This document shows, piece by piece, positions 12,543 through 24,197 of a stretch of DNA of 64,000 nucleotides (position 1 is its first letter; each line of letters starts with the position of its first letter). A model generated the notes under the pieces. That model made no database searches. It saw nothing but the letters and a program-made list of their open reading frames with translations, and had not been told where the DNA came from. Origin of the DNA: Acanthosoma haemorrhoidale. Taxonomy: Eukaryota > Arthropoda > Insecta > Hemiptera > Acanthosomatidae. The stretch spans positions 121,021,866-121,085,865 of the forward strand of contig OV884011.1 in assembly GCA_930367205.1 (NCBI GenBank), given 5' to 3'. A program made the translations under genes and the position numbers.

Positions 12543-12875
12543 ACGTGTCAAGTACCTGCTCTAAATAGACTCTTATGGGTACAGTTTTTTTTTATTTATC
12601 ATATTTCATATACTCATATATCATATTTTATACACTAAATTCGAAGAGATATGAGAAGTTAATAATTTTTAAAAGATTTGCGACAGAAATCCTATGATTG
12701 CAGTTTCTCCTAAATCAGTTTACCGCCCCAAACCAAGGGGACTACAGATGTTAAATCAATCCTCCATGAAAATATGCCGGCTCCTTTTTTCTTCGATCCA
12801 CTAAAGAGTTTTGGATGGAACCATCTAACGTAAAGGCTGGTGAGATGAAAAATACATTTCCAGAGGGACAGTGAA
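12543..12875 (+). repeat. Dispersed repeat D, copy 1
   Basis: Matches 23868-24197 in reverse complement through landmarks GCACGTGTCAAGTA, GAGAAGTTAATAATTT, GATTTGCGACAGAAATCC, CAGTTTACCGCCCCAAAC and TTTTGGATGGAACCATCTA. Differences are single bases and small indels. The family is not identified. Confidence 0.85.
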
Positions 12876-13110
12876 GGACAAATTAGTAGCAGTCAGTGGC
12901 TGGGAAGCAAGCGAAAATGCAAATTTTGAAGTTGTCATATTTTGGCATTAGGGAGGTGCTTACGGGAAATCGTCTGCTGCCTTCAGATTCGAATGATCAT
13001 TTTCAAAAATACAAAATTTGGAATTTAAATTTAATGCTTAACAAAATAAATTGATCTACAAATCCGTGCCCATATCCATATGGCATTGAAATAAGGGTTA
13101 CAGCCTAACC
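12876..13110. other. Intergenic, nothing recognised
   Basis: Short AT-rich gap between repeat D and the minus-strand open frame at 13111. Confidence 0.4.
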
Positions 13111-13344
13111 TCAAAATATTATAACTCCATTGATCTGATCAGATCTTTTGAAGAAATAGTTTGTACCACTTTTCACGTCTTGGCAAAAAACAAATTGACC
13201 TAAAGGATCCCTTAGGCAAACATGCACTCCTCCAGTATCATGAACTCTCGGAATTCTGACATACACCATTAAGTCATTATCAGAAACAGTGTCATCTACA
13301 TTCCACTCACTGATGTCTCTGCAAAGATACCTGCTGTTTTGCAC
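13111..13344 (-). CDS. Unassigned open frame, possibly an exon
   Basis: The minus strand holds an open frame of about 85 codons from a stop near 13395 to TGA at 13111. It has balanced composition, including WNVDDTVSDNDLMVYVRIPR and DPLGQFVFCQDVKSG. There is no ATG at the left end (the listed start is GTG), so if real it is an internal exon or gene fragment. No clear splice acceptor or known domain was seen. The low repeat content and ordinary amino-acid use make it one of the better host-exon candidates here. Confidence 0.3.
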   Translation of the reverse strand: MQNSRYLCRDISEWNVDDTVSDNDLMVYVRIPRVHDTGGVHVCLRDPLGQFVFCQDVKSGTNYFFKRSDQINGVIIF

Positions 13345-14864
13345 GATTTTAGTGGGCTCAATTACAATGATTCCAAGAGACAGTGTTTTTATTTTTATTT
13401 ATTAAATACTATCAATTCCATTCAAGTGGAGTCAAAAAAAACTATTGACTCTAAATTCAATTGTGCTTGTCGATAGACTAATCGATATACGAGAGATCAT
13501 ATTGCAGACTTAAAATAGTTAATATAACAAACGTTGGTTCATGTTTAAGATACATGTAAAACAGTGTCTAGAGCTTGATAGTATTTAACATTCCGTTGAT
13601 AAATTGACCAATAAAATATAAACTAATTCAAAAAATATCCTAAAAATATAGTGTCCTATGTTTCACATTTACCTATAAATAATTTACATTCTAAAATTTA
13701 AATTAGCGTGACCGATTTTGCTGATTTTTCTGAACATTAAATAACAGTGCACCTACTTCGAAAATATGTAAGGAAAAACAATTTATTCTCAAGGCACATA
13801 GGATGAATAGAATTAGTACATAGTTGCCACTTATATATTTAAATATCTGGCACATGACTTTAGTGTACCTTTTCATTTCATTTCATATTTTTCACATTTT
13901 ATATTTTGATTAAAAGTAGACATACTGTAAATTACTATCATTTCAGAAAAAATACCAAATAATAGGGTCCTCGTACTAGTAGCCTTATAATAGTATTTTC
14001 TTTGTGTGTGTGTACAAACAGGTTTTGACGAACCGATGTTTTTATTTGTCATCTTATTATTTTGAAGTTATACTATAAATATTTAATATATAAAAATGAA
14101 ATACAGCTTACATTTGTTAAATTACAACTTATGATGGGATGCATTATAATCGCCACCATGAAATTAGACGCTTGGGATGAAGGGGCCGCTTGGTGTTGCC
14201 ACATAAGGGCGGGCGGTGGGCTAATCACTAATATGCTTGCTGCTTAAAGGTTGATATTGTCGAAGTAAAGGGATAACGTGGATGGAAGAGAAGTAGTGCA
14301 CAGAGCGGCAACAGGGCTTGCCATGTATCTCTAATATCGTGACAGCAACTAGGGTTGTAGGAATCTATTACTTTTCAATAGATCGTTTGTTTTTGTTTTG
14401 TTTACAGGGTATTTGTATTAGCGCCCTTTGCGATGTACATGTTACTTCCTATGAACTTGAAAGCTGGTGCTCTTATAAACGAGGACAATATTGGGGCCAT
14501 CTGTGCATATGACCTCACCGCGGTTCTATAATTCACATCGGGTGAACAGTTCGATCTACCCCCCTCAGACTAGCTTCCAGCCTCCCTTGCCTTGCTCACG
14601 TATTCACTTTGCGGGATCTGATACAACGAATCCGATTATCATTGAAATTAATTATAAAAACCTGGTGATGAATACGGAAATACAATAATTGAGAAACTAA
14701 ATATACTAATACATTAACGAAAAACCCTTTTGACAGGATAACTCGAGGTGTGCATTCGGCATTTCGAATAAATCCTAATTTTTCAGAAAGAGTTATAAAA
14801 AAAAAAAATGGTCTGGTTATCTATTATGTATACTTTTGTTATTACAAAACATTTTCAAAATCAT
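13345..14864. other. AT-rich intergenic region
   Basis: AT-rich with some GC-richer patches at 14150-14240 and 14440-14600. A very short frame starts in a Kozak-like CGCCACCATG near 14158, but it is only 29 codons long and is not called. No other feature is supported. Confidence 0.5.
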
Positions 14865-15437
14865 TATTGTGATAAAAGTACAATCTGCCTCGTTGGGCAA
14901 TTAGTAATAGTGGTCAACGTTCTCATTCATCCCATATTTATAATTCTTCAGTTACTCACTCATTCATACAGTATTTATAAACAGCCCCAGAGACCTCCCA
15001 AATACACATGGTTGTACCCTCCCTCGTAAGCGAAAGAGGGAGTTGGAAAGTCCCCTAGCTCCTCCATCACCGGATACGAGGCTGACCAAGAGCACAAGAG
15101 CCACAGACGTAAGGACATGATTAGAGAAACTGGTCAATGGCAGTCAATATTTGGAGGTTATAGATATGGGTGGCGCAGTGTAATAACTGCGCTAGGGGAT
15201 TAAGGGGATTGGATAGGTTTCGATGGAATTTTATGAACTTGGAAGGGGTGAGTTCAAGAATGTAGGGTCCAATAAGATCGTTATGAAGGGTTTTGTTTCT
15301 GACGTGATAAAGGCCATTAACTATTGTTCTCAGGACTTTTGATTGAAAGGTTTGGATACGCTTGATGTTCGACTTTTTTGCTGCCCTCCCTCCATAGCTC
15401 TATTCCGTGTGTCTAGATTGGCTTTAGTATAACTTTT
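14865..15437 (-). mobile_element. 5'-truncated Jockey-like element, family J (RT C-terminus and 3' UTR)
   Basis: On the minus strand the upstream part (about 15437-15180) encodes NIKRIQTFQSKVLRTIVN with frameshifts before it, nearly identical to the segment at 60.1 kb. It is followed by a 3' UTR with landmarks AGACCTCC, AGAGCCACAGACG and a terminal TTTATCACAAT (plus-strand ATTGTGATAAA at 14865). The abrupt 5' cut is typical of incomplete target-primed reverse transcription. Confidence 0.8.
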
Positions 15438-17910
15438 TCCAAAATTAAAACAAAAAAACAGTAAAGGGTTTCGTTATGGTTAGGAAAACGATTTTATTGT
15501 CAGTTTTACTTATTTTTTGTACTTATAGTGCAAATAAAATTCTTTCAATATAACATATTACTATTATTATTTGAGATATTTAAAGCAATGCACTACTCAG
15601 TATAATTTGAAGAGTTGAATTTTTTTTTTTATTATAATTTTTTATTAATAACCCTTCTCGTTTTTTTAACATCATCGGGGGTTCTTCAAATGGAACTATA
15701 GTTCAAATGGTAATTAAAGTTTGAAAAAAAATGCATAAGCTACTTATTGTTAATAGTCACGTCGATATATTTAATATGACACCCTATTCAAAAAGATAGA
15801 AAAATATATAATAATTCAAACTAAATAAATAATTAATGACGCTTATAATAAGTGTGTATATGGAGATACCTTCATGCGGAAAAGCCCTCCTTAAATCGAT
15901 TGGTACCTCCCTATTTAGGATTTAACACTCTCAGTAACAGGCATACAGTTTTTGAAACAAAAATAGTATTCTTAAAACTTACCCGAATAGACTATTTTGG
16001 CTATTTATAGGTTATTTTCAATTGTTTCATATTTAAATTATTGTTCCGTGAATTATTTTCCCTTTCTGATATTCACTCTTAAGGAAAATTGAATAAAAAA
16101 CATGCAATGGATATTTAAAGCTTCAAATTTATTTATTCACTGAAACGACTGCTAATTTAATTCCTACAGCTTAGCGAGAGTGTTCAAAAGGGAATAAGTT
16201 TTATAACCTTACACAAACTGAAGCTTCAATATACAAGCCGATCGTTTCTGATCATCGTATAAATAAAGGATAGATAATAAACAAGTTAGTTGTGAATGGA
16301 ATATATTCATAACAAAGCCGCTGTGAATTACGCCAACAGATAGTCCAATAACATTGTGTTCTCTCCTCATTGATTTGTCCCCTCCTACCCATCTTCACAG
16401 CCTGCCTTTCACTGGTGAATCACGACTTCATTATAGCTTTTTTTCCTCTTACTATTGATAATATATGAAGGGAAAAAAAATCCCCCATAGAATAATAAAT
16501 ATATTGAACATATTACGTAGTCTAATACTGGCTTTTTAAATAATAAAACAAATTGATAAAGATGAAGAATATATATGTATGCATAACGTATGTTAATATG
16601 CATAAATAAAAATATCGCCTGCCTCACGGGTGATGAAGAGGTGATGAAAGTAACGGGATGTCATGAATATTGTAATAATGAATGATTGATAAAATTTGTA
16701 TCAGATGACACTTGTACTTATTAATCAATCAAATATTATATTTATCAGCCCGAAATGAAAAGCCTCTTATTTCCGGCTTACAACCGTCAATAAGCGACAG
16801 AAACTATGGAATAAAACATCAATCAGATGTAAACAGTTCAATTTGAATACTACGTGGCAGTATTAATAAAAATACAATGCATATTTTGGTAATAATGACA
16901 TTAATAATGAATGTACGTTGAAGCCATTCGTGATCTTCGTGATAGTTTTCCTACTTTTAGATTAGGCCTAACAAGGTTGATAGTAAAAACATTTACTGCT
17001 CGTAAAATGAATAAGTATAGTTATTTCTCATTTGGAGATGACTTAATAATTGAACAGTAATTTTGTCAATTTTAACTTTTTCTGAGAGACATTTTAAAGG
17101 TATTGTTAATCTTAAATATTTATCTATCAGAAACCCTAATTTTCAAGGGATGGAATGAACCCTTCGCTTAGTCTTTATGTCTCTATATTAGTCCGACTGT
17201 AACTCCAGTGTTTGACTTCATAAAATACAAATAAAGGACCACGAGTTAGTTTTTAACTAACTAGTGCATTTTTAATTAATGTATCAAGCTGCATTTGAAC
17301 ATCCAGAAAGCAATAAATGAAATTTATTTAGTAGATTTCTGAAACTTCTTTACTTTTTTAAGTTGATTTATCATTTGACGAAGCACGATACTTGAGATTG
17401 ACACATGTAAAACAATTAACCCCGAACCCACCATAGATATTATTTATTCTACTGATATATGGCAGCCCAAATCTTTATGGGGTGTTCATAAAAAAAAAAA
17501 ATTAGTAATATTATTATTGCATGCAGTTAAAAACAAATACTAAATTAATCATTAGTCACGAAATCCTTAGCTGCGTGATATGTCAAACTAGACTAACATC
17601 TGTTATATGGAATTCCGGTAACTCTTAGTTTCTTGCAACCGGAATCCCCAAGCTGCGGACAGTCCGCTGCGGTTGGAGGTCTTGCTTTGTAGCCAAATTA
17701 AGCCCAAAGCAAACCCATTAAGTTAGTTAATAGGGAACTACTGACCTCTTGGGAGAGAGGCAGGTCATTATAGCCGAAGTTGCCCTATGCAATATGAATA
17801 CTCGGTTGTAGATCATGATACCACGGTAGATGTTAGGCCCCCCATGCAGCATTTCGTGATTTTACAATACATTCTATACAACCATATATGCAATAATCTA
17901 TCAAGTACCA
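15438..17910. other. AT-rich intergenic region
   Basis: Strongly AT-rich with poly-A/T tracts. A GC-richer patch at about 17600-17800 has no recognised coding or repeat signature. No gene is supported. Confidence 0.5.
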
Positions 17911-18576
17911 TGTCGGGATATTGGTTGAACAATTGTCGGAGGTGAACAATTGTCGGAAAAGGTGAACAATTGTCGGAGGTCAACAATTGTCGGATTGCTG
18001 TAGTTAATAACATGGACCATGTTCCATGTAGGCGTTAATATCTGACTCCATTTATTGATAGGGATGTGTCCCGACAAGACACTGTGTTCAGGATGAGGTT
18101 CAGAGGTTCATAAAGAATAAGACCAGTTTTCAGAGTTCGGGCGAGAGATCGGCAGCGTAATAAGTACAAGTCGTCAGGGGTCTGCTATAGGCTGTGAGGC
18201 AAAGTGCCTAAAGAGTAAGTTTTACGATACACAGGTGGTCATTTCCTTTTAGTTTATTGACCGTTGGGGTAAAAGGGTGCCTAAGCTGTTCCTAGCATGA
18301 TTTATTGACCGTGGGAACGTGACTGAAGGTCTATTTTATTAGGGGCAGGTGTGCCTGCCCTAGGTTTTATGGTGGGGCCCTCTGGGTTACTTGTCTACGA
18401 CTTCCGACCTCTCTATGATTTATTACCGTCTGTCGGTGTCCGTATGTCTGCCTGTTTCCTATTACGTGCCGCGACCCTGATTTATTCCAAAGAAGCTTAC
18501 AAGATTTACATTATATTATAATACATTATGAACCAGAGTGTAGGGTAATTTACATATATAGTTAGCGGTTGCTACA
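17911..18576 (-). mobile_element. Solo LTR, family A, with internal minisatellite
   Basis: In plus orientation it begins TGTCGGGATATTGG and ends TTAGCGGTTGCTACA, the reverse complement of the family A LTR ends. It is flanked by TACCA at 17906-17910 and 18577-18581. The central block shares TATCTGACTCCATTTATTGA and CCGACAA...TGTTCAGG with the copies at 20.1 and 46.0 kb, but most of the presumed R-U5 coding-like block is missing. Its 3' end has been expanded into a short tandem repeat (17926-17998). Confidence 0.85.
17926..17998. repeat. Minisatellite inside the solo LTR
   Basis: Four imperfect, adjoining copies of a 17-20 bp unit around GAACAATTGTCGGAGGT. The core CAATTGTCGG resembles the LTR end itself, so the array probably grew from the LTR terminus. 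Units are adjacent without unique spacers, so it is not a CRISPR. Confidence 0.85.
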
Positions 18577-20119
18577 TACCAATTAATATTCTCCCAGTGA
18601 CAATACCAAATCCTATTTCTGAACTTTATCAATTTTATTTTATCCTTACTTATAATTTTGTAAACCTGTGAGATGAAATTAAATTCGAATCTTCCCAGAT
18701 TCTCGGAAGTTAACAAGTTTAAGGGCATAAAAGCTTACGTTTGTGATATTATACAATACGAATAGATTAAAGCTGGATAAGGATTAGGGATTTACTGAAG
18801 ACAAACAATAATCTATAAACTTAACAATGACTTATTTAGGAGTTAGGGATCAGTGAAATAAGCTGTTTCCCAGCGAAGCAGAGCGGGGCACTTCCGACTG
18901 GCTCGAAAGTTCCGAAAACTTTTATCGCTAGAAAAAGGAGCTTCCGAACTTATCTCAAGCCAGGCGGCTAAAGGGAAGGATATCCGAATATTACCAACCC
19001 GTTGTTAAGCTTGATCTGAGCCAGAATGGATTCTCTAAAATTTCCAATCTGATATAAATAAATTAATTTTTTGACTTATATCATTTGTTTATGTTAATCC
19101 TATTCCACCCTTCATGTCTTAGCACTCTTTCAGAATTAGCCCTTAACTTCATACACTGGTGACCTTTGTTATACCGCGCAATCAAGGTTTTATTTTGTAA
19201 AAGGTTTTTCTGATTGTAGTCCACCAAGATCCAGCTTACATAATATTAGTTAGATCAACAAGAATTTAGAAGTTAATACTCAACTCAGTCTGATCCGAAA
19301 AGAATGATTTTTAATAACTAAATATTCTCTAATTAATGACCGTAAGATAAATAAGATCACATCTTTTATGAAGCCAATTTTTCATTTCATTATAAAACCT
19401 TTTGAAATTTAAAGTTCATTTCCTTAACATTTTTAATTTGATGTTTATATGTATATTTTTTTAAAAACTTTTATAAATTTTATTTATATATATTTTTTCA
19501 CTGAATGCTGTAGGGAAACCCTAGAGCTATTACTAAGGTAGTATGGGTGTTTGTGAGGGGGAAGGGTGCACGTCCGGAAACTCATACAAAGGCCTCGTAA
19601 ATACTGAACGTGCAGTAACTTTTTCCATGCCAAGTCGTCGAAAAAATGAGTGACTACATCGGGGGGGGGGAGTCTGAAAACGTGATTCATTTCGAAAATG
19701 TAATTTGTAATAAAGTTTTTAAACTATAAAAAACTCTACGATTTCCCCCCCTTAGAAGGTGGCCTGTCATTTTTTAAACGTTTCAAGTATTTTTGGCACT
19801 GAAAACAAAAGAAAGTTTGTTTTTTTTTACCGAAAAGAGAGCCCTCGAGTCCTCCTCCTCTGCAATATAGAATAGATAATAGAATGGTTGAACAACATTT
19901 CATGTCACAAGACACTGCATTCAACAAAACTCCTATCGAGGTTCTGCCGAGTAGGATGATGAAAAATGGCACTAAGGCAACTGGCGAGCTGAATGATTTA
20001 TCTTACATATTCCATTATATTATTGATTTTCTATAATGTGTCTGCTACTTCTTTATTGGAGAATTAATAAGCATAGTAGTTCCTCTCTAAGTTGAATGAA
20101 TCCTGAACTTTTTTTTAGG
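18577..20119. other. AT-rich intergenic region
   Basis: AT-rich sequence with a GC-richer patch near 18850-19030 and a poly-G tract near 19661-19671. No coding or RNA feature is supported. Confidence 0.5.
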
Positions 20120-20124
20120 GCATG

Positions 20125-20751
20125 TGGCTGGACGTCACGAGGGGGGTGCCTGGTTACCCTAGCTCTGGTGCCAAGTGCGGATTGTTCGAGTTTATAACCT
20201 GGACAATCGTTTCATGACGGCGTTACTATCTGACTCCATTTTTGATAGGTATGTGCCCCGACAATGCACTATGTTCAAGAGATGAGGTACAGAGGTTTTT
20301 CATAAAGAATTAGTCAAGTTTTCAGAGTTCGAGCGGAAACTGAGCGTCAACGAGTAAAGGTCACGAGAGACTAATTAACAGGGCCAGGGGCCTGCCTTAA
20401 GTACCCTCTCTACTGGGAGGGCTGCAAGGGCCTAGGCCGGGGGTTGGTCCCCAAGCATGTGGTGAGGAACCGTGACCGCCGCCTGATTACCCGACTAGCC
20501 CCTGTCCCCTGAAGGTAGAGGGCTGCAAAAGGGTTGTTTATGTTTATTTATGACTGACAGCTGGTGACCCGTCTCATGTGACTTGCTTGGCCCCTGCCGT
20601 TTATTGCTTAACACATTTACAATGATTTATATTTGTTCATGTTATTTACATTTGTCTATAATACATTTAGTTCATGTTATTTACTTTTGCTTACAATATA
20701 TATACAATAGAGTATAGAGTGATTTATCTTATGTAGTTAGCGGTCGCTACA
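20125..20751 (-). mobile_element. Solo LTR, family A, internally shortened
   Basis: Bounded by TGGCTGGACGTCACGAGG on the left and GTAGTTAGCGGTCGCTACA on the right, with GCATG at both flanks (20120-20124 and 20752-20756). It shares GACAATCGTTTCATGAC and GTGCCCCGACAATGCACTAT with the 46-kb copy, but lacks most of the conserved GC-rich block, making it about 240 bp shorter. Confidence 0.85.
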
Positions 20752-20963
20752 GCATGCAAACCACAAGGGACCTTGATTTCCGCACATATAAGATAAGTTT
20801 CTTGATTTTGGCGTTAAAAGACTGATTTTTTAATTATTTTAACTTCTTTTATTATTAGCATGCAAACCACAAGGGACCTTGATTTCCGCACATATAAGAT
20901 AAGTTTCTTGATTTTGGCGTTAAAAGACTGATTTTTTAATTATTTTAACTTCTTTTATTATTA
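20752..20963. repeat. 106-bp tandem duplication beside the LTR
   Basis: GCATGCAAACCACAAGGGAC...TTATTATTA occurs at 20752-20857 and again, apparently unchanged, at 20858-20963. The first copy starts with the LTR's right target duplication, so the duplicated unit includes the insertion target. Confidence 0.92.
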
Positions 20964-21125
20964 TCTTACAGTCCTTGGAGTTTTTTTTAACGTGCTTTGG
21001 TATTTACATACTATTAAACCCAGAAACTATAAATCTTATCAATCCGCGCGTGCACAATAGCTAAAACAACACTCCAAGGCACCCCTGAGGCTGACCCACA
21101 GGCGGTACCACACATCTAGTAGGTA

Positions 21126-21500
21126 TTTTTTTTTGTTCCAAAACCCCTTTATTTAAATATTTACAATTAAATGAACAATTTTCAGGTTTATGGCTCCTTT
21201 TCCTGCATAGCATAATATGCAATTGAAGGAGCGTAGAAGTGCAAACATTTTTCGTTTTATAGTTAAAATTACAAAGACAATAGACTGGACTAGGTGATGG
21301 GGCTCACCTTCGGGTTGAAATAAGGGAAAAATAACTAAAAACTAAACTTACAAACTATAACGTTCCTGCCTCGACTGCTTGCTGTCATCGATGGGGGAAC
21401 GGGGTGGGAGTGATCGTATTTAACACGGGGTTTGTCATGTGTTGTAGGGAGTAAAAGAATTTGATCTGTCTACGGAGAAAATTCATCCACCGTAGGCAGC
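21126..21500 (-). other. 3' UTR and poly(A) tail of the family K element
   Basis: The sequence between the last RT remnant and the T run shares CATCACCTAGTCCAGTCTAT and GAGCCATAAA blocks with 3210-3425. An AATAAA signal lies just before the A tail. Confidence 0.75.
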
Positions 21501-21560
21501 TCAAAGTTCAGTGTTATTCACTGTTTCTCCGCTGCTCGAATGTAGTGTGTCTGACCACTT

Positions 21561-22441
21561 TCATGAGGATTCCGTTCTGAAATTTTGAAATCCAGTCTGT
21601 TCTGGCGGAATGATGTCATTTTCCACGCAATAATCGTTGAGATAATTTTCCCCATTTGAGGTAATAAACTGATCGGGCGGTAGTGGGCTGGGTGGTCTCC
21701 GCTCTTGGCTGGTTTGACTAACGGAAATAAGATGGCTTGTTTCCATTTGTCGGGAAACTACCGTAATCTTATGCACGAATTGTACAAGTTTATTAGTTGC
21801 ATTATTCCTCTCCTCGGAATTTGTTTCAACAAAACCGTCTGTATCCCGTCGTGCTCTGGTGCTCGGTTTCCCTGACACCGGGTAAGAATCGCCTTGAGCT
21901 GCTTCGGAGATACAAGCATGTCGTCTATAAAATGAGTGTCGTCTTTGTGAACGTGGACGGCTGATGTGTTGCCTTTGGTAGTCTTCAACAGCTTCCAAAA
22001 TTTTCTGTGATCGCCGTGAGTGCTACGAAGACGCTCATGCCACTGTGCTGTCTTCCAGAGCTTCATCAAGCTTCGGATTTGCGTTGTGAGAGAATTCACA
22101 ACTACCTTCGCTTGAGGATCTCTGGTCCTGTGCCATTTTTTCTTCCTATTATTGCGCAAGGCAATAAGTTTCAGAATATGGTCTGGAGGTGGTCGCAGGG
22201 TTGGTGGCATGGGCTGTACTTTGAAACAGCAGTGTCCACTGCGTCGACGGGTCACAACTTTACCATCCACTGCGTACAATACTGGCCTGTGGTCAGACGT
22301 AATAAAGTCGAGGGCGGAGCAACTAGTGATACGGTGCGGCTGTCTGGTCGCTAGTAAGCCTATAGTAGAGGTGGCTTCAGGGTTGCCTCTATGGCGAAAG
22401 GTAAAAGTCTGGGGGTGTACGACAGTGAACGGCGTTTTCAC
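21561..22441 (-). pseudogene. ORF2 fragment: endonuclease C-terminus, linker and RT fingers
   Basis: A 227-codon frame (22441-21758) contains ALDFITSDHRPVLYAV, with the SDHRP catalytic motif of the AP-endonuclease C-terminus. A basic linker follows, then NRAPEHDGIQTVLLKQIPRR, corresponding to the RT entry motif (usually APGxDGI). An overlapping frame (21998-21561) continues with PSPLPPDQFITSNGENYLND and PPEQTGF, the RT region before motif A. A frameshift separates the two, and the downstream RT palm is absent. The product would have acted in target-primed reverse transcription in the nucleus. This copy is dead. Confidence 0.82.
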
Positions 22442-22477
22442 CAGGAGGCTCCCAGCCTTGTTACTTGTGGTGTTATA

Positions 22478-22900
22478 TCATAACGTATCCCTAGCTTTAA
22501 GGTCACCTACAACCCTGTGGTTAGACCTTTGTGCGCATGCACGTAGCAGGGCTGTGTATTCCCGGAGAGAAGCGTACGGTCTCCTATACAAGGCAGTAAT
22601 GTAAATGGGTTTCCCCAAATTTACCTTTACCGTCAGGTGGTGGAGCATGGGATCACTTGTGAGTGTTGAAGTGGCTTCCTTCCAAGTGATACCATGTCGT
22701 ACGGCCACGAGAACGCCACCGTACCCGATGACTCTCTCTATGGCTGTAGCGTATCCCTTAAAATAGATGGCTTGGGTGGAAACCCTCGTGTCTGTTAGTA
22801 CTACAATGTCGGGTTGGTAGAGTGCTATTAACACTTCTACCTCGTTTATCTTGGTCATTAGTTCATCTGTATTAAAGTTAAGGACAAGGTGGTTTACCAT
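22478..22900 (-). pseudogene. ORF2 fragment: AP-endonuclease N-terminal domain
   Basis: 140 codons read ...ALYQPDIVVLTDTRVS, then GYGGVLVAVRHGI, then PIYITALYRRPYASL and VVGDLKARDTL. This is the order of the endonuclease/exonuclease/phosphatase fold in Jockey-like ORF2. The catalytic GDLNARH segment reads GDLKARD here, so a conserved Asn and His are changed. The domain continues into the next frame after a stop near 22478. Confidence 0.85.
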
Positions 22901-23005
22901 GTTAGTTTGTCATGAAGGCAGCAAACATCTGGCTGCAAAGGGCCACTTCCAGGTCTCGGCGCTGGTCAGTGGTTAGAAAAGTTAGGCGAGGGTCCATCCG
23001 AGGGT

Positions 23006-23329
23006 CTAGGGGCCTGGCGTAGCCCGTGGTCTTCTTCCGCAGTGATTTCTGGTATGCCCGAACTCCTGACATTTGTAACACTGCGGGACTCCCCGCTGTT
23101 CTTTGTTAGTGACTATTTTAATAATCATATGATTTATGGCCCTCAACTTTTTCAATGCGTTGAGGGTCATGGAGGGTTTTGTCGTCACTAGGACAGGAGC
23201 AATGTCTATTTTCTTCCCGCCGGAGTCCGTCTTCCTATGTCGAGTCTGGTAGGCATGGTAGGACGCAAGGGCTGGACGGAGGGTGTGAGTAAAAACCATG
23301 TTGCCTACCAATATTTCATACATCACCAC
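23006..23329 (-). pseudogene. ORF1 (gag-like) fragment with one CCHC zinc knuckle
   Basis: A 107-codon frame ends with PQCYKCQEFGHTRNHCGRRP, a canonical CX2CX4HX4C nucleic-acid-binding knuckle. It is preceded by ALKKLRAINHMIIKI, typical of the RNA-binding region before the knuckles in Jockey-type ORF1. The usual second and third knuckles are missing, apparently by deletion up to the ORF2 start. Confidence 0.82.
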
Positions 23330-23340
23330 AGTCCAGTGAT

Positions 23341-23867
23341 GTTAACATAGTTGTAAATCTTTATGGAAAAGCCTAAATTCCCTCGGGGACAAACGTACTC
23401 TGACCCAAAATGACCTGAGAGACCCAAAATGCCACCCACCCAAAGACCCTAGCAGCGGCCCCTGAGAAACCATGAACCCCATCCCGCAATCACTCTTCTG
23501 CGTTCGGTAGAATATACTGTATTTTCTACAACTTTCTATTCTAGAAAATGGAAAACGTATTGCAAAAACAAGGACAGGGATAGTAAATAAAAAGAAACTC
23601 GATTAAAACATAAACTTGGAAAATATTTCTAAAAAAATGGATTATCATGTCAATATGCTAGTTTATATCAGTAAAAAGAGAAAATCAGAATCTTCAAGGG
23701 TGGCAGTAATCTGTAGTCAGTAATCATGGATTCTCTAATGAAATCTCATGCTTACACATAAAATAAGAAAATAATTTTAGAATGGAAGGAAGAGATTAAA
23801 ATTTCCTCTATAAGGCTTAGAAAATGGCCTGGTATAAATGTATGGTTTGATTGGAGCCTTTCCTTCG
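23341..23867. other. AT-rich intergenic sequence, nothing recognised
   Basis: Gap between the family K element and repeat D copy 2. The part from 23820 may continue a coding-like frame out of repeat D (see findings). Confidence 0.45.
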
Positions 23868-24197
23868 TCTTTCAGTGGCCCTCTGTAAAAGACAGTGCTC
23901 AGAAAAGGTTTTCCGTCCCACCAGTCTTTCAAGTAGATGGTTCCATCCAAAACTCATTAGTGGATCGAAACTTTAATGGAACCGGCATATTTTCATGGAG
24001 GATTTAACATCTCTAGTCCCCTTTGTTTGGGGCGGTAAACTGATTTAGGAGAAACTGCAATCATAGGATTTCTGTCGCAAATCTTTTAGAAATTATTAAC
24101 TTCTCATATATCTTCGAATTAAGTGTATAAAGTATCTTGAATAAAATAAATTGTACTCATCAGAGCCTGTTTAGAGCTGATACTTGACACGTGCTGT
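23868..24197 (-). repeat. Dispersed repeat D, copy 2
   Basis: Reverse-complement match to 12543-12875. Read on the minus strand it contains a coding-like stretch VFYRGPLKDEGKAPIKPYIY followed by RPFSKPYRGNF at about 23895-23815, extending past the region shared with copy 1. No known family is recognised. Confidence 0.85.

Larger units (their letters stand above)
21126..23340 (-). mobile_element. Internally deleted non-LTR retrotransposon, family K
   Basis: Order on the minus strand: ORF1 remnant with a CCHC knuckle (23329-23006), AP-endonuclease (22900-22300), linker and RT fingers (to about 21575), then a 3' UTR ending AATAAAGGGGTTTTGGAAC plus an A tail (T run at 21126-21134 on the plus strand). 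RT motifs A to C are missing through an internal deletion, so the copy cannot be autonomous. No target duplication was identified. The 3' UTR also occurs at 3210-3425. Confidence 0.85.

Noticed and set aside
14158..14247. 29-codon frame in a near-perfect Kozak context
   Set aside because: Too short, no conservation evidence, and Kozak-like contexts occur by chance.
17813..17823. TACCA near 17819 as left target duplication of the 18.5-kb LTR
   Set aside because: The following bases do not match an LTR end; the TACCA at 17906 precedes a proper TGTCGGG end.
17926..17998. CRISPR-like direct repeats
   Set aside because: Units are adjacent with no unique spacers, in a eukaryotic LTR; this is a minisatellite.
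20940..20972. Strong splice-acceptor-like sequence (TTTTATTATTATCTTACAG)
   Set aside because: No open frame follows and the T-rich stretch is part of a tandem duplication.
22007..22604. Plus-strand frames of 115 and 150 codons
   Set aside because: Antisense shadows of the minus-strand ORF2 endonuclease and RT.
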